From Pseudomonas sp. Bc-h (GTDB lineage: Bacteria; Pseudomonadota; Gammaproteobacteria; Pseudomonadales; Pseudomonadaceae), in contig NZ_MUIN01000011.1 of NCBI RefSeq assembly GCF_002080045.1, positions 440,354-504,353 of the forward strand: a stretch of DNA of 64,000 nt. Reading direction: 5' to 3'. Positions 53,667 through 62,174 of this stretch are shown here, one piece after another; positions within the stretch are counted from its first letter, which is position 1; each line of letters starts with the position of its first letter. Both the position numbers and the translations under genes were made by a program. The notes below the pieces were generated by a model, which searched no databases, had not been told where the DNA came from, and worked only from the letters and a program-made list of their open reading frames with translations.

Positions 53667-54098
53667 CTACTTCTCGATCACTTCTCCCCGCTGCGGCGCC
53701 AATCTGGCGATCAACCGGTTCTGGACCGGTACAGGAATGTGCTGGTCATCCATCGAATCGATCAGATTCTCCACCAACGCATTGAAATCGCTACGGCTCA
53801 GGTTCATCCCCTTGTGCGCTTCGGCCAAGGTATCGCCGGTGTAGGTACAAGGCCCACCCGCCTCGACACAGAACTTCTCGACCAGCTTGTCGCGTACACG
53901 AACGATGTCGACCTTGGCGAAATACTTGTAAATCCGGTCGTCCCTGGCGATATGCAACAGCATCCCTTCGATGATTTTCTGAATCCCGGCGCGCTGACCC
54001 AAATCCTGATACAGGCTGTCATCCTTGGCCGGCTGCTGCGCGCACCCCACCAGAATGGCCAGCAACACAACGCTCATCCACCGCAAAGGCCGCATCAT
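53667..54098 (-). CDS. Lipoprotein group 1 truncated haemoglobin
   Basis: A 143-residue protein. The N-terminus is a lipoprotein signal (LLAILVGC, C19), unusual for a globin. The rest is a group 1 truncated globin: LYQDLGQRAGIQKIIEGML, the CD region IYKYF, and the proximal His in AEAHKGMNLSRSDFNALVENL. Two cysteines in CVEAGGPC may form a disulfide, fitting a periplasmic location. O2/NO binding or haem-based sensing are possibilities. It ends an operon; the ATG overlaps the stop of the DUF3034 gene (TGATG). Confidence 0.87.
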   Translation of the reverse strand: MMRPLRWMSVVLLAILVGCAQQPAKDDSLYQDLGQRAGIQKIIEGMLLHIARDDRIYKYFAKVDIVRVRDKLVEKFCVEAGGPCTYTGDTLAEAHKGMNLSRSDFNALVENLIDSMDDQHIPVPVQNRLIARLAPQRGEVIEK

Positions 54099-54988
54099 CA
54101 GAAGCTCCCCTGCACGGACAGATAAGTACCATTCTGATTATCCAACGTGGCGATTTCGCCGAGGCGGGCGTAGGCCAAAACAACAGATACATGTTTGTTG
54201 GGAAACCAGCCGACGAACATGTCAGCCCAATCGCTCTCACCCGCAAACGATAGATTATCCGGCTTCTCCCGATACTCGACCCCGACAGCCCAGCGCGGAT
54301 TGAACAACAGCGCCACCGAGCCTTCTTTCAACAGACTGCGAGTGTCGCGACGGTCGCCGCCAAAACCCAACAGGCCGGTTTCGTTGGCACGGCTGTAACG
54401 CACGCCGCCGTTAACCACTACGTTGTAACCAAACGCAGCACCCATGAACAAACGGCTGGCGGTGAGGTAACCCTCGACATCCGAATCCCGCTTGGAACCC
54501 ACAAGGGTCGGAATCAGGAAATCGTTCTGGTGTTTGTATTCAAGCCCCAACGAGACTTGCGGCAACTGGTCGTAGATCAGGTCACCGAACAGGCGCACTT
54601 TGACCCCAAAAACATCCTGAGTGAGATTGTCTTCGGGCAAGCTGAGTTTGTTCACCAGAGAGCCCAGGTCGAATCGCTGATGGGCGTAGGACACTTCCAC
54701 TCGATTGCCATAGGAAAACGCGGCGCCGGCGACATCCAGCGTGTAATCCGGCAGATTGATATGGGTCGCGAACACATTCGCGCCCCACTCGCCTTGCTCG
54801 TCGTAACCGGCAAGCACCGCCCACGGGATAATCCCGCCGCCTGCGGCGCCTTCGATACTGCTGGCGCCACCGGTCGCGATCAGACGCCCCTGATCGGCTT
54901 CAACGACAGGTGCCATCGCCCCTGCGCAACCGCCCACCACACTTGCCAACACCACAGGGCTGAAAACAGCCGAGAGACTACGTGCCAT
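54098..54988 (-). CDS. DUF3034 family outer-membrane-type protein
   Basis: About 296 residues with a signal sequence and a possible lipobox near SVVGGC. The mature part is rich in alternating strands with aromatic ends and finishes in F (YLSVQGSF), which suggests a small outer-membrane barrel of the DUF3034 family, function unknown. A TTG at 54997 is an alternative start. It follows the GGDEF/EAL gene by 13 bases and overlaps the globin gene start. Confidence 0.75.
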   Translation of the reverse strand: MARSLSAVFSPVVLASVVGGCAGAMAPVVEADQGRLIATGGASSIEGAAGGGIIPWAVLAGYDEQGEWGANVFATHINLPDYTLDVAGAAFSYGNRVEVSYAHQRFDLGSLVNKLSLPEDNLTQDVFGVKVRLFGDLIYDQLPQVSLGLEYKHQNDFLIPTLVGSKRDSDVEGYLTASRLFMGAAFGYNVVVNGGVRYSRANETGLLGFGGDRRDTRSLLKEGSVALLFNPRWAVGVEYREKPDNLSFAGESDWADMFVGWFPNKHVSVVLAYARLGEIATLDNQNGTYLSVQGSF

Positions 54989-55001
54989 AAACTTCAACCA
55001 A

Positions 55002-57356
55002 TCAGTGAACCATCATGCTCGCAGAGCTGTGAGACTTGGCGATCCATGCCTCGAACGCCACCGCAGTCAGCGGGCGGCTGATCAGATAACCCTGTGCAGT
55101 GTCGCAGTGCCAGCGTTCCAAAAGACGCAGGCTGTGTTCGTACTCGACGCCTTCGGCGACCACCTTGAGGCCCAGGTTATGGCTCATTTCGATGGTCGAG
55201 CGCACGATCACCGCGTCTTCACTGGTTTCATCCAGATTACGTACGAAAGACTGGTCGATCTTCAGCTCTTGAACCGGCAGCCGCTTCAAGTGCGCCAGCG
55301 AAGAGTAGCCAGTCCCGAAGTCATCCACCGACAAGCTGATACCGCATTCGCGCAGGCGATTGAGCACCTTCAAGGCATTCTCGGGCTCGCGCATCACGGC
55401 GCTTTCAGTGATCTCGAATATCAGTTGTTCGGCGGGGACGCGATAAAGCTTGAGCAGGCCCGACACGCGGTCGGCCAGATCACCGCTGAGCAGGTCGTCC
55501 GCCGAGATATTCACCGACAGCTGCACATGCAAGCCACGACGCGCCCATTCGGCCAGTTGGCGCATCGATTCCTCGATGACCCAACTGGTGAGAATCTGAA
55601 TGCTGCCCGTACGCTCGGCCAGCACGATGAATTCAGCCGGCGAGACGTTGCCGAACTGCGGGTGCTGCCAGCGCAGCAAGGCTTCGGCCTGACGCACAAG
55701 GCCATTGCGGATGTCCAGTTTCGGCTGGTAATGCAGCATAAGTTCGCCGTTGCGCGCGGCGTGGCGCAGGTCGCGGATCAGGCTGATCTGACGTTGATGC
55801 GCCAGATCGCGGCCATCTTCGTAAACCTGCAGACGGCCCGGCAGCTGCGCTGCATCCTGACGAGCGATGGAGGCGCGACGAAGCAATTCGGACGGCGAAT
55901 CCCCGTTCACGGGGTAGGCGGCGATGCCGATGCAGGCGTCCAGAGAGATATCGTGATCGCCGATGCGCTGGGGCTTGAGCAGCAGGCGTTGCAGTCGGTC
56001 AGCCACAGCCACTGCACTGTCGGTCTCGGCGTTGTGCACCAACAACAGGAACTCATTGCCAGACAAGCGCGCCACGGTGTCGCCGGGACGCAACGGCAAT
56101 TGCAGTTGTGCGCCGATCACTTGCAACAGTTGCTCGACGCCTTCGGGCCCGATGCTGTCGTTGATCGCGCGGAAGTTGTCGATGCCCAGATACAGCAGGG
56201 CCACCGCGCGCTGCGCTGAAATCGCACTGCCCAGACGCTCCATCACCAATGCCCGATTGGGCAGGCCCGTAAGTCCGTCGTGCAGGGCGTTGTGGGCCAG
56301 TTGCTGTTCGCGTTCGGCGATGCCGCTCTGCATCGAATTGATCGCCCCCGCCAGCAGGCCCAGCTCGTCGCTGCGCTCAAGGGCAACCGGGGTGCTGTAA
56401 TCGCCTTCCCCGATCCGCTCGGCGGCCAGCGCCAGGGCTCGAACCGGCAGCGACACACTTCGGGCCAGCAACAAGGTGCCGACCAGCGAACCCGCGAGCG
56501 CGACCAGAGTGATCCAGAACAGTTTTTCATCCAGCGGCGCAAAGGCTTGCATGGCCTGATCGAGCGGGCTTTGCAGCAACGCCACGACTTGATCGCCCGC
56601 CGCATCGCCGGTGTTGCCCAGGTTCAACCGTTTATTGAGGAACGTCTGATCGCCATGCTCGGTCATCTGCATCTGGTCGCTGGCGGGATTGAGCATCACC
56701 CCACGCACGCTGTCGTAGAGCGGCTGCGGCTGGGTGCTGATGATCTGCCCCGGCAACTGATGCACCACCGAGAGAAACGACACCTGCAAACCGCTGAGCG
56801 AACGCAGCTCCTGAGCGAGGTCGTCGTCCATGCTGAACCCCATGACCACCCGCGCAATCGGCAACGGCGCCAGCACCGTGCTCTCCACCAGCAGGTGCGG
56901 CTTGCCTTGCAGCGGCACGATCAGCATCGACTGGTTGTGCGCCTTCAGATCACGCAGGGCCTGGGTGAAGGGAAACGGCGAGCCCTCAGGAATCTGCTCG
57001 ATGGTGCTGGAGAGAACCTTGCCGTCCATGCCCAGCAGAAACATGTCATTGGCGTTGATTCGCGCGCCGTGGTTGAGCAGCACCGAACGAATCGTCGCCG
57101 AGTCGGCAGACGCCACGGCATCACGAAACCCGAAATCACTGGAGAGCAACTGCACCGCATCACGCAGCCGCTTGCCGCGCATTTCCAGCAAACCTTCGAA
57201 AACCCGCGTCCCCACTTCCAGTTGCGCCTGTGCCTGCTTGCTCACAGCGTCCTGCGTCGCTGCCTTGACGGCCAGAAACACCGCAACGACCACGATCAAC
57301 AGCAGCATGATCAGCACGCCGGCGATGCGTGCCTGAAAGCTAATTCGCAGTTTCAT
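55002..57356 (-). CDS. GGDEF/EAL protein, probable c-di-GMP phosphodiesterase
   Basis: A 784-residue inner-membrane protein: helix near residues 10-30, periplasmic sensor of about 250 residues, second helix (LFWITLVALAGSLVGTLLLA), HAMP, GGDEF and EAL. The GGDEF site reads LSGNEF, so cyclase activity is doubtful. The EAL domain keeps EALLR, NIS, FEITES, DDFGTG, LKID and VAEGVE, so phosphodiesterase activity is expected. The ATG overlaps the stop of the cupredoxin gene (ATGA). The periplasmic sensor may read a signal from its neighbours. Confidence 0.88.
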   Translation of the reverse strand: MKLRISFQARIAGVLIMLLLIVVVAVFLAVKAATQDAVSKQAQAQLEVGTRVFEGLLEMRGKRLRDAVQLLSSDFGFRDAVASADSATIRSVLLNHGARINANDMFLLGMDGKVLSSTIEQIPEGSPFPFTQALRDLKAHNQSMLIVPLQGKPHLLVESTVLAPLPIARVVMGFSMDDDLAQELRSLSGLQVSFLSVVHQLPGQIISTQPQPLYDSVRGVMLNPASDQMQMTEHGDQTFLNKRLNLGNTGDAAGDQVVALLQSPLDQAMQAFAPLDEKLFWITLVALAGSLVGTLLLARSVSLPVRALALAAERIGEGDYSTPVALERSDELGLLAGAINSMQSGIAEREQQLAHNALHDGLTGLPNRALVMERLGSAISAQRAVALLYLGIDNFRAINDSIGPEGVEQLLQVIGAQLQLPLRPGDTVARLSGNEFLLLVHNAETDSAVAVADRLQRLLLKPQRIGDHDISLDACIGIAAYPVNGDSPSELLRRASIARQDAAQLPGRLQVYEDGRDLAHQRQISLIRDLRHAARNGELMLHYQPKLDIRNGLVRQAEALLRWQHPQFGNVSPAEFIVLAERTGSIQILTSWVIEESMRQLAEWARRGLHVQLSVNISADDLLSGDLADRVSGLLKLYRVPAEQLIFEITESAVMREPENALKVLNRLRECGISLSVDDFGTGYSSLAHLKRLPVQELKIDQSFVRNLDETSEDAVIVRSTIEMSHNLGLKVVAEGVEYEHSLRLLERWHCDTAQGYLISRPLTAVAFEAWIAKSHSSASMMVH

Positions 57357-58024
57357 TCATGGGCGGCTTTATGAAAGGCATCGCCGAACGCGCTGGGCGG
57401 TGGCGCTGCGGGCATGTCGACACCCTTGGGCTGCACGGCAACGCTGAAGCGCTGACGCAGGCCCGCGGCCGGAATATCGATTTCGCCTCCTGGCACAGGC
57501 TGCATGTCAGGCGCCTGTGGATGCCACAGCGTCGCCACATAATGCCCGGCAGGCATCTGCTCGAGGATCAGCGTGCCTTTGTCGTTGCTCACGCCGAACC
57601 AGGGATCGTCCGTTACGTAAACGTAGCCCAGCATCCAGTCGTGGATGTTGCAACCAAGCACCACGACGCCAGGTTTGTCGAACAGCACAGGATCGGAGGG
57701 CGTGCCGCCGTAAAGACGCAATTCGAAACGCTTGGCCGGAGAAAAGGAATACACCTGATGGCGAATGTCGTCGCTGTTGGGGAACCTGATTTGTGTGCCA
57801 GTGCGCACGGCGAGCACATGGGGAGCGAAACGCTGGTCGCGCTGGTCCATATCGGCCTTGGGTGCAGCATCGGGCTTACCCGACGGTCCCTGCAGCGTCA
57901 GCACGGCATCGGTCAGCGGTTTGCCTTGAGCGTCGACGAACTCGGCGGTCAGCGTGGCAGCACTGGCGAACGTGCCGAGCAGAAGGCTTGCAGCCACCAG
58001 TAACGAAGAGACGACGTGGGTCAT
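57353..58024 (-). CDS. Periplasmic cupredoxin-like protein (methylamine utilisation type)
   Basis: A 223-residue protein with signal peptide (LLVAASLLLGTFASA). A blue-copper-type fold is indicated by RFAPHVLAVRTGTQIRFPNSDDIRHQVYSF and GCNIHDWMLGYVYV, giving a candidate His, Cys, His, Met ligand set. Such proteins are labelled methylamine utilisation proteins, but no mau genes are near. It is the first gene of the operon that continues with the GGDEF/EAL protein, DUF3034 and the globin. A copper or redox-linked sensory role is inferred. Confidence 0.8.
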   Translation of the reverse strand: MTHVVSSLLVAASLLLGTFASAATLTAEFVDAQGKPLTDAVLTLQGPSGKPDAAPKADMDQRDQRFAPHVLAVRTGTQIRFPNSDDIRHQVYSFSPAKRFELRLYGGTPSDPVLFDKPGVVVLGCNIHDWMLGYVYVTDDPWFGVSNDKGTLILEQMPAGHYVATLWHPQAPDMQPVPGGEIDIPAAGLRQRFSVAVQPKGVDMPAAPPPSAFGDAFHKAAHE

Positions 58025-58232
58025 ACACAGGGTCCAGAACGGCTTGGTCGGAAGAAAAACAGCGCCGGCCCTGGCAGATGTTTGCAGCGTCCCGCGAGAT
58101 TAACCGCCCCTTGGCGGAAGATCACGCTTTAAAAGCAGGCACAACGCCATCACCGATTAAATGCCGACGAAAGGCACAAATCACACAGATCTCTTTATCT
58201 GCGGCGATATTCAATGCTATCGACCGCAACTA

Positions 58233-58260
58233 TTGAAACCTGAGCTTAACTGCCCCATCT
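58233..58260 (+). promoter_or_regulatory. Sigma-32 heat-shock promoter of lon
   Basis: TTGAAA (58233-58238), a 14-base spacer and CCCCATCT (58253-58260) match the RpoH consensus CTTGAAA-N13/14-CCCCATNT almost fully. Transcription would begin about 20-25 bases before the lon ATG. Confidence 0.8.
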
Positions 58261-58290
58261 AAGCCTCATCTCCATTTATGCAGGTGCCCC

Positions 58291-60708
58291 ATGAGCGACC
58301 AGCAAACCGACTCCTCCCATTCCTCCGATGACTTCGACCACGAACACGAAGTCATCGGCTCAGACCGAAAAAGCCTCGCCCTGCCCGGCCAGAACCTGCC
58401 GGATCAGGTGTACATCATCCCGATTCACAACCGCCCGTTCTTCCCGGCGCAAGTCTTGCCGGTCATCGTCAACGAAGAGCCCTGGGCCGAGACACTTGAG
58501 CTGGTGAGCAAATCCGATCACCACTCCCTGGCGCTGTTCTTCATGGACACGCCCCCCGACGACCCACGCCACTTCGACACCAAGGCGCTGCCCGAGTACG
58601 GCACGCTGGTGAAGGTGCACCACGCCAGCCGAGAAGGCGGCAAGCTGCAATTTGTCGCGCAAGGCCTGAGCCGCGTGCGCATCAAGACCTGGCTGAAACA
58701 CCATCGCCCGCCGTTTCTGGTAGAGGTCGAGTACCCGCATCAGCCCAACGAGCCGACCGATGAGGTCAAGGCTTATGGCATGGCCCTGATCAACGCGATC
58801 AAGGAACTGCTGCCGCTCAACCCGCTGTACAGCGAAGAACTGAAGAACTACCTCAACCGCTTCAGCCCCAACGATCCTTCGCCGCTGACCGATTTCGCCG
58901 CTGCCCTGACCTCCGCCACTGGCATAGAGCTGCAGGAAGTGCTCGATTGCGTGCCTGTGCTCAGGCGCATGGAGAAAGTCCTGCCAATGCTGCGCAAGGA
59001 AGTCGAAGTCGCGCGCCTGCAGAAAGAAATCTCCGCCGAGGTGAACCGCAAGATCGGCGAGCACCAGCGTGAGTTCTTCCTCAAGGAACAGCTCAAGGTC
59101 ATTCAGCAGGAACTGGGACTGACCAAAGACGACCGCAGCGCCGACATCGAACAGTTCGAGCAGCGTCTGGAAGGCAAGACCCTGCCAGCGCAGGTGCAAA
59201 AGCGCCTCGATGAGGAAATGAACAAGCTGTCGATCCTCGAAACCGGCTCACCCGAGTACGCGGTCACCCGCAACTATCTCGACTGGGCGACCTCGGTGCC
59301 GTGGGGCGTGTATGGCGAGGACAAACTCGACCTCAAGCATGCGCGCAAGGTGCTGGACAAGCACCACGCGGGCCTTGACGACATCAAGGATCGCATTCTC
59401 GAATTCCTCGCGGTCGGTGCTTACAAAGGTGAAATCAGCGGCTCCATCGTGCTGCTGGTGGGCCCGCCGGGCGTGGGTAAAACCAGCGTCGGTAAATCCA
59501 TCGCCGAATCCCTCGGCCGCCCGTTCTATCGCTTCAGCGTCGGCGGCATGCGCGACGAGGCGGAAATCAAGGGCCATCGCCGCACCTACATCGGCGCTCA
59601 GCCGGGCAAGCTGGTGCAGGCGTTGAAAGACGTCGAAGTGATGAACCCGGTGATCATGCTCGACGAGATCGACAAGATGGGCCAGAGCTACCAGGGCGAC
59701 CCGGCCTCGGCACTGCTGGAAACCCTTGACCCGGAACAGAACGTCGAATTCCTCGATCACTATCTGGACCTGCGGATGGACCTGTCGAAGGTCCTGTTTG
59801 TCTGCACCGCCAACACCCTGGATTCTATCCCCGGCCCGTTGCTGGACCGGATGGAAGTGATTCGCCTGTCGGGCTATATCACTGAAGAGAAAGTCGCCAT
59901 CGCCAAGCGTCACCTGTGGCCGAAATTGCTGGAGAAGGCTGGAGTCTCCAAGGGCAGCCTGAGCATCAGCGATAACGCGCTCAAGAGCTTGATCGACGGC
60001 TATGCCCGTGAAGCCGGGGTGCGTCAGTTGGAGAAGCAACTGGGCAAACTGGTGCGCAAGGCAGTCATGAAACTGATTGGCGAGCCCAAAGCCGTCATCA
60101 AGCTGGGACCGAAAGATCTGGAAGCCTCGTTGGGTCATCCCGTGTTCCGCAACGAACAGGTGCTGTCCGGGACTGGCGTGATCACCGGCCTTGCGTGGAC
60201 CAGCATGGGCGGAGCGACCCTGCCGATTGAAGCCACGCGCATTCATACCCACAACCGCGGCTTCAAACTCACCGGCCAGTTGGGCGACGTTATGAAAGAG
60301 TCTGCGGAAATCGCCTACAGCTACGTCAGCTCCAATCTGGCCAAGTTTGGCGGTGATAAAGGCTTCTTCGACGAAGCGTTCGTTCACCTGCACGTACCGG
60401 AAGGCGCGACACCGAAGGATGGTCCGAGCGCAGGCGTGACCATGGCCAGCGCCCTGTTGTCTCTGGCACGCAATCAGGCACCGAAAAAAGGTGTGGCCAT
60501 GACCGGCGAGCTGACGCTGACCGGGCATGTATTGCCGATTGGCGGCGTGCGCGAGAAAGTGATCGCGGCGCGGCGACAGAAGATCTTCGAACTGATCCTG
60601 CCCGAGCCTAACCGGGGCAACTTCGAGGAACTGCCGGACTATCTGAAGGAGGGCATTACCGTCCACTTCGCCAAGCGCTTCTCGGACGTGGCGAAGGTGT
60701 TGTTCTAA
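58291..60708 (+). CDS. lon: ATP-dependent Lon-family protease (AsrA type)
   Basis: An 805-residue Lon. The N-terminal LON domain (VYIIPIHNRPFFPAQVLPVIVNEEPW) is followed by the AAA module with Walker A GPPGVGKTSVGKS (from residue 391) and the protease domain with catalytic S713 (PKDGPSAGVT) and K756 (GGVREKV). The acidic start SSHSSDDFDHEHE and the adjacent icp gene match PA0779 (AsrA), the second Lon of P. aeruginosa that boosts the heat-shock response to aminoglycosides. A sigma-32 promoter lies just upstream. Confidence 0.93.
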   Translation: MSDQQTDSSHSSDDFDHEHEVIGSDRKSLALPGQNLPDQVYIIPIHNRPFFPAQVLPVIVNEEPWAETLELVSKSDHHSLALFFMDTPPDDPRHFDTKALPEYGTLVKVHHASREGGKLQFVAQGLSRVRIKTWLKHHRPPFLVEVEYPHQPNEPTDEVKAYGMALINAIKELLPLNPLYSEELKNYLNRFSPNDPSPLTDFAAALTSATGIELQEVLDCVPVLRRMEKVLPMLRKEVEVARLQKEISAEVNRKIGEHQREFFLKEQLKVIQQELGLTKDDRSADIEQFEQRLEGKTLPAQVQKRLDEEMNKLSILETGSPEYAVTRNYLDWATSVPWGVYGEDKLDLKHARKVLDKHHAGLDDIKDRILEFLAVGAYKGEISGSIVLLVGPPGVGKTSVGKSIAESLGRPFYRFSVGGMRDEAEIKGHRRTYIGAQPGKLVQALKDVEVMNPVIMLDEIDKMGQSYQGDPASALLETLDPEQNVEFLDHYLDLRMDLSKVLFVCTANTLDSIPGPLLDRMEVIRLSGYITEEKVAIAKRHLWPKLLEKAGVSKGSLSISDNALKSLIDGYAREAGVRQLEKQLGKLVRKAVMKLIGEPKAVIKLGPKDLEASLGHPVFRNEQVLSGTGVITGLAWTSMGGATLPIEATRIHTHNRGFKLTGQLGDVMKESAEIAYSYVSSNLAKFGGDKGFFDEAFVHLHVPEGATPKDGPSAGVTMASALLSLARNQAPKKGVAMTGELTLTGHVLPIGGVREKVIAARRQKIFELILPEPNRGNFEELPDYLKEGITVHFAKRFSDVAKVLF

Positions 60709-60731
60709 CTCCTTACAGCCAACGCGATCAT

Positions 60732-60825
60732 CTGTGGGAGGGGGCTTGCTCGCGAAGCGTGTTGTGCAGACGACAGAAATGTATCGGATGTACTGATCTC
60801 TTCGCGAGCAAGCTCCCTCCCACAA
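60732..60825. repeat. REPIN (family B)
   Basis: CTGTGGGAGGGGGCTTGCTC is mirrored by GAGCAAGCTCCCTCCCACAA at 60803-60823. The best-kept family B copy, located between lon and icp. Confidence 0.85.
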
Positions 60826-60946
60826 GGGTCCTGTATCCGCAGGCGCCCGGCAGCCATTCCCAGATTGCATCTGAGCCCGATCCGGCATTAGCAAGCATCT
60901 CATCTTCGGTTATGCTCGCCCCACGTTGCCTACGACCGGAGCCTTC

Positions 60947-61339
60947 ATGACCCCTGCCCGCCTGCTCGTCCCGCTAAGCCTTGCCCTGCTGGCCGCCTGT
61001 GCCCAGCAACCGAAACAGATCGTTTCCCTCGAAGATCAGAAAGACTGCCCGATTACCCTCAAGACCGGTCAGACCCTGATGCTCATGCTGCCCAGCAACC
61101 CCACCACCGGGCACCGCTGGCTGATGCAGAATCCCGCTCCGTCGATCCTCAACGCCATGGGTCCTGAGGTGTTCAACACCCCCGAAGCCCTCGGCATGGT
61201 CGGCACAGAAGGCCAGTCAGTCTGGCGCTACAAGGCGGCCAATGCAGGCACCGGCCACCTGATGATGGTCTATCAACAGCCTTGGGCGCCAGAAGTGCGG
61301 CCGGAACGCACCTTCGACTGCGCGATCACGGTGAATTGA
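60947..61339 (+). CDS. icp: Chagasin-type inhibitor of cysteine peptidases, lipoprotein
   Basis: A 130-residue protein with a lipoprotein signal (LALLAAC). The three inhibitor loops are visible: NPTTGHRW, the GTGHLMMVY strand and QPWAP, as in chagasin-like ICPs that block papain-family enzymes. GGAG at 60938-60941 supports the ATG at 60947. Neighbourhood with lon (asrA) is conserved in P. aeruginosa (PA0778/PA0779). The target enzyme is unknown. Confidence 0.88.
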   Translation: MTPARLLVPLSLALLAACAQQPKQIVSLEDQKDCPITLKTGQTLMLMLPSNPTTGHRWLMQNPAPSILNAMGPEVFNTPEALGMVGTEGQSVWRYKAANAGTGHLMMVYQQPWAPEVRPERTFDCAITVN

Positions 61340-61430
61340 GGTCGATCATTCGAACGATGAGATGAGGTTTCGGCCTGGCCATACAATTGGCTAAAATGCC
61401 GCACTTTTCGCCTCAACCCCCGGAATCGCC

Positions 61431-62174
61431 GTGAGCAAAGAACCCGACCGCATATTCGCCCAGCCGCTGGCACAGGTGCCCGACTTTGCCTTCAACGAGG
61501 ACGTAGTGCGCGTGTTCCCGGACATGATCAAGCGTTCGGTGCCGGGTTATCCGACCATTGTCGAGAATCTCGGCGTGCTCGCCGCGCAGTTCGCCCAGCC
61601 CCATAGCGTGCTGTACGACCTGGGCAGCTCCCTCGGTGCGGTGACGCAGGCCCTGCGCCGTCATGTACGCACCGAAGACTGCCGGGTAGTCGCCATCGAC
61701 AACTCGGCAGCCATGGTCGAACGCTGCCGCGAGTACCTCAACGCCCAGGACTCGATGTTCCAGGAATTGCTGCCGGTGGAAGTCATCGAAGGCGACATTC
61801 TTGCCCTCGAGTTCGAGCCTGCCTCGGTCGTGGCGCTGAACTTCACTTTGCAATTCATTGCGCCCGATCAGCGTCTGGCCTTGCTCGGCCGGATTCGTCA
61901 GTCGCTGTTGCCCGGCGGTGCGCTGATCCTTTCCGAGAAACTGCGCTTCGACGACACCGAAGAGCATGCCCTGCTCACCGACCTGCACGTGGCCTTCAAA
62001 CGCGCCAATGGTTACAGCGAACTGGAAATCGCCCAGAAACGCAGCGCCATCGAAAACGTGATGAAACCCGACAGCTTGGACCAGCATCGCGAACGGCTGC
62101 TCGCAGCGGGGTTCTCCAGGGTCGTGCCCTGGTTCCAGTGCCTTAACTTCGCCTCTCTGATTGCCCTGCCATGA
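61431..62174 (+). CDS. cmoA: Carboxy-S-adenosyl-L-methionine synthase
   Basis: A 247-residue enzyme that converts SAM and prephenate into carboxy-SAM for the tRNA wobble uridine modification cmo5U34. The SAM site is VLYDLGSSLGAVTQALRRH with VAIDNSAAMVERCR; the C-terminal LSEKLRFDD and ENVMKPDSLDQHRERLLAAGF are typical. It starts with GTG at 61431. Its stop overlaps the start of cmoB by four bases. Confidence 0.95.
   Translation: MSKEPDRIFAQPLAQVPDFAFNEDVVRVFPDMIKRSVPGYPTIVENLGVLAAQFAQPHSVLYDLGSSLGAVTQALRRHVRTEDCRVVAIDNSAAMVERCREYLNAQDSMFQELLPVEVIEGDILALEFEPASVVALNFTLQFIAPDQRLALLGRIRQSLLPGGALILSEKLRFDDTEEHALLTDLHVAFKRANGYSELEIAQKRSAIENVMKPDSLDQHRERLLAAGFSRVVPWFQCLNFASLIALP

Noticed and set aside
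59248..60903. Minus-strand open frame opposite lon
   Set aside because: Antisense shadow; lon has full Walker and Ser-Lys motifs.
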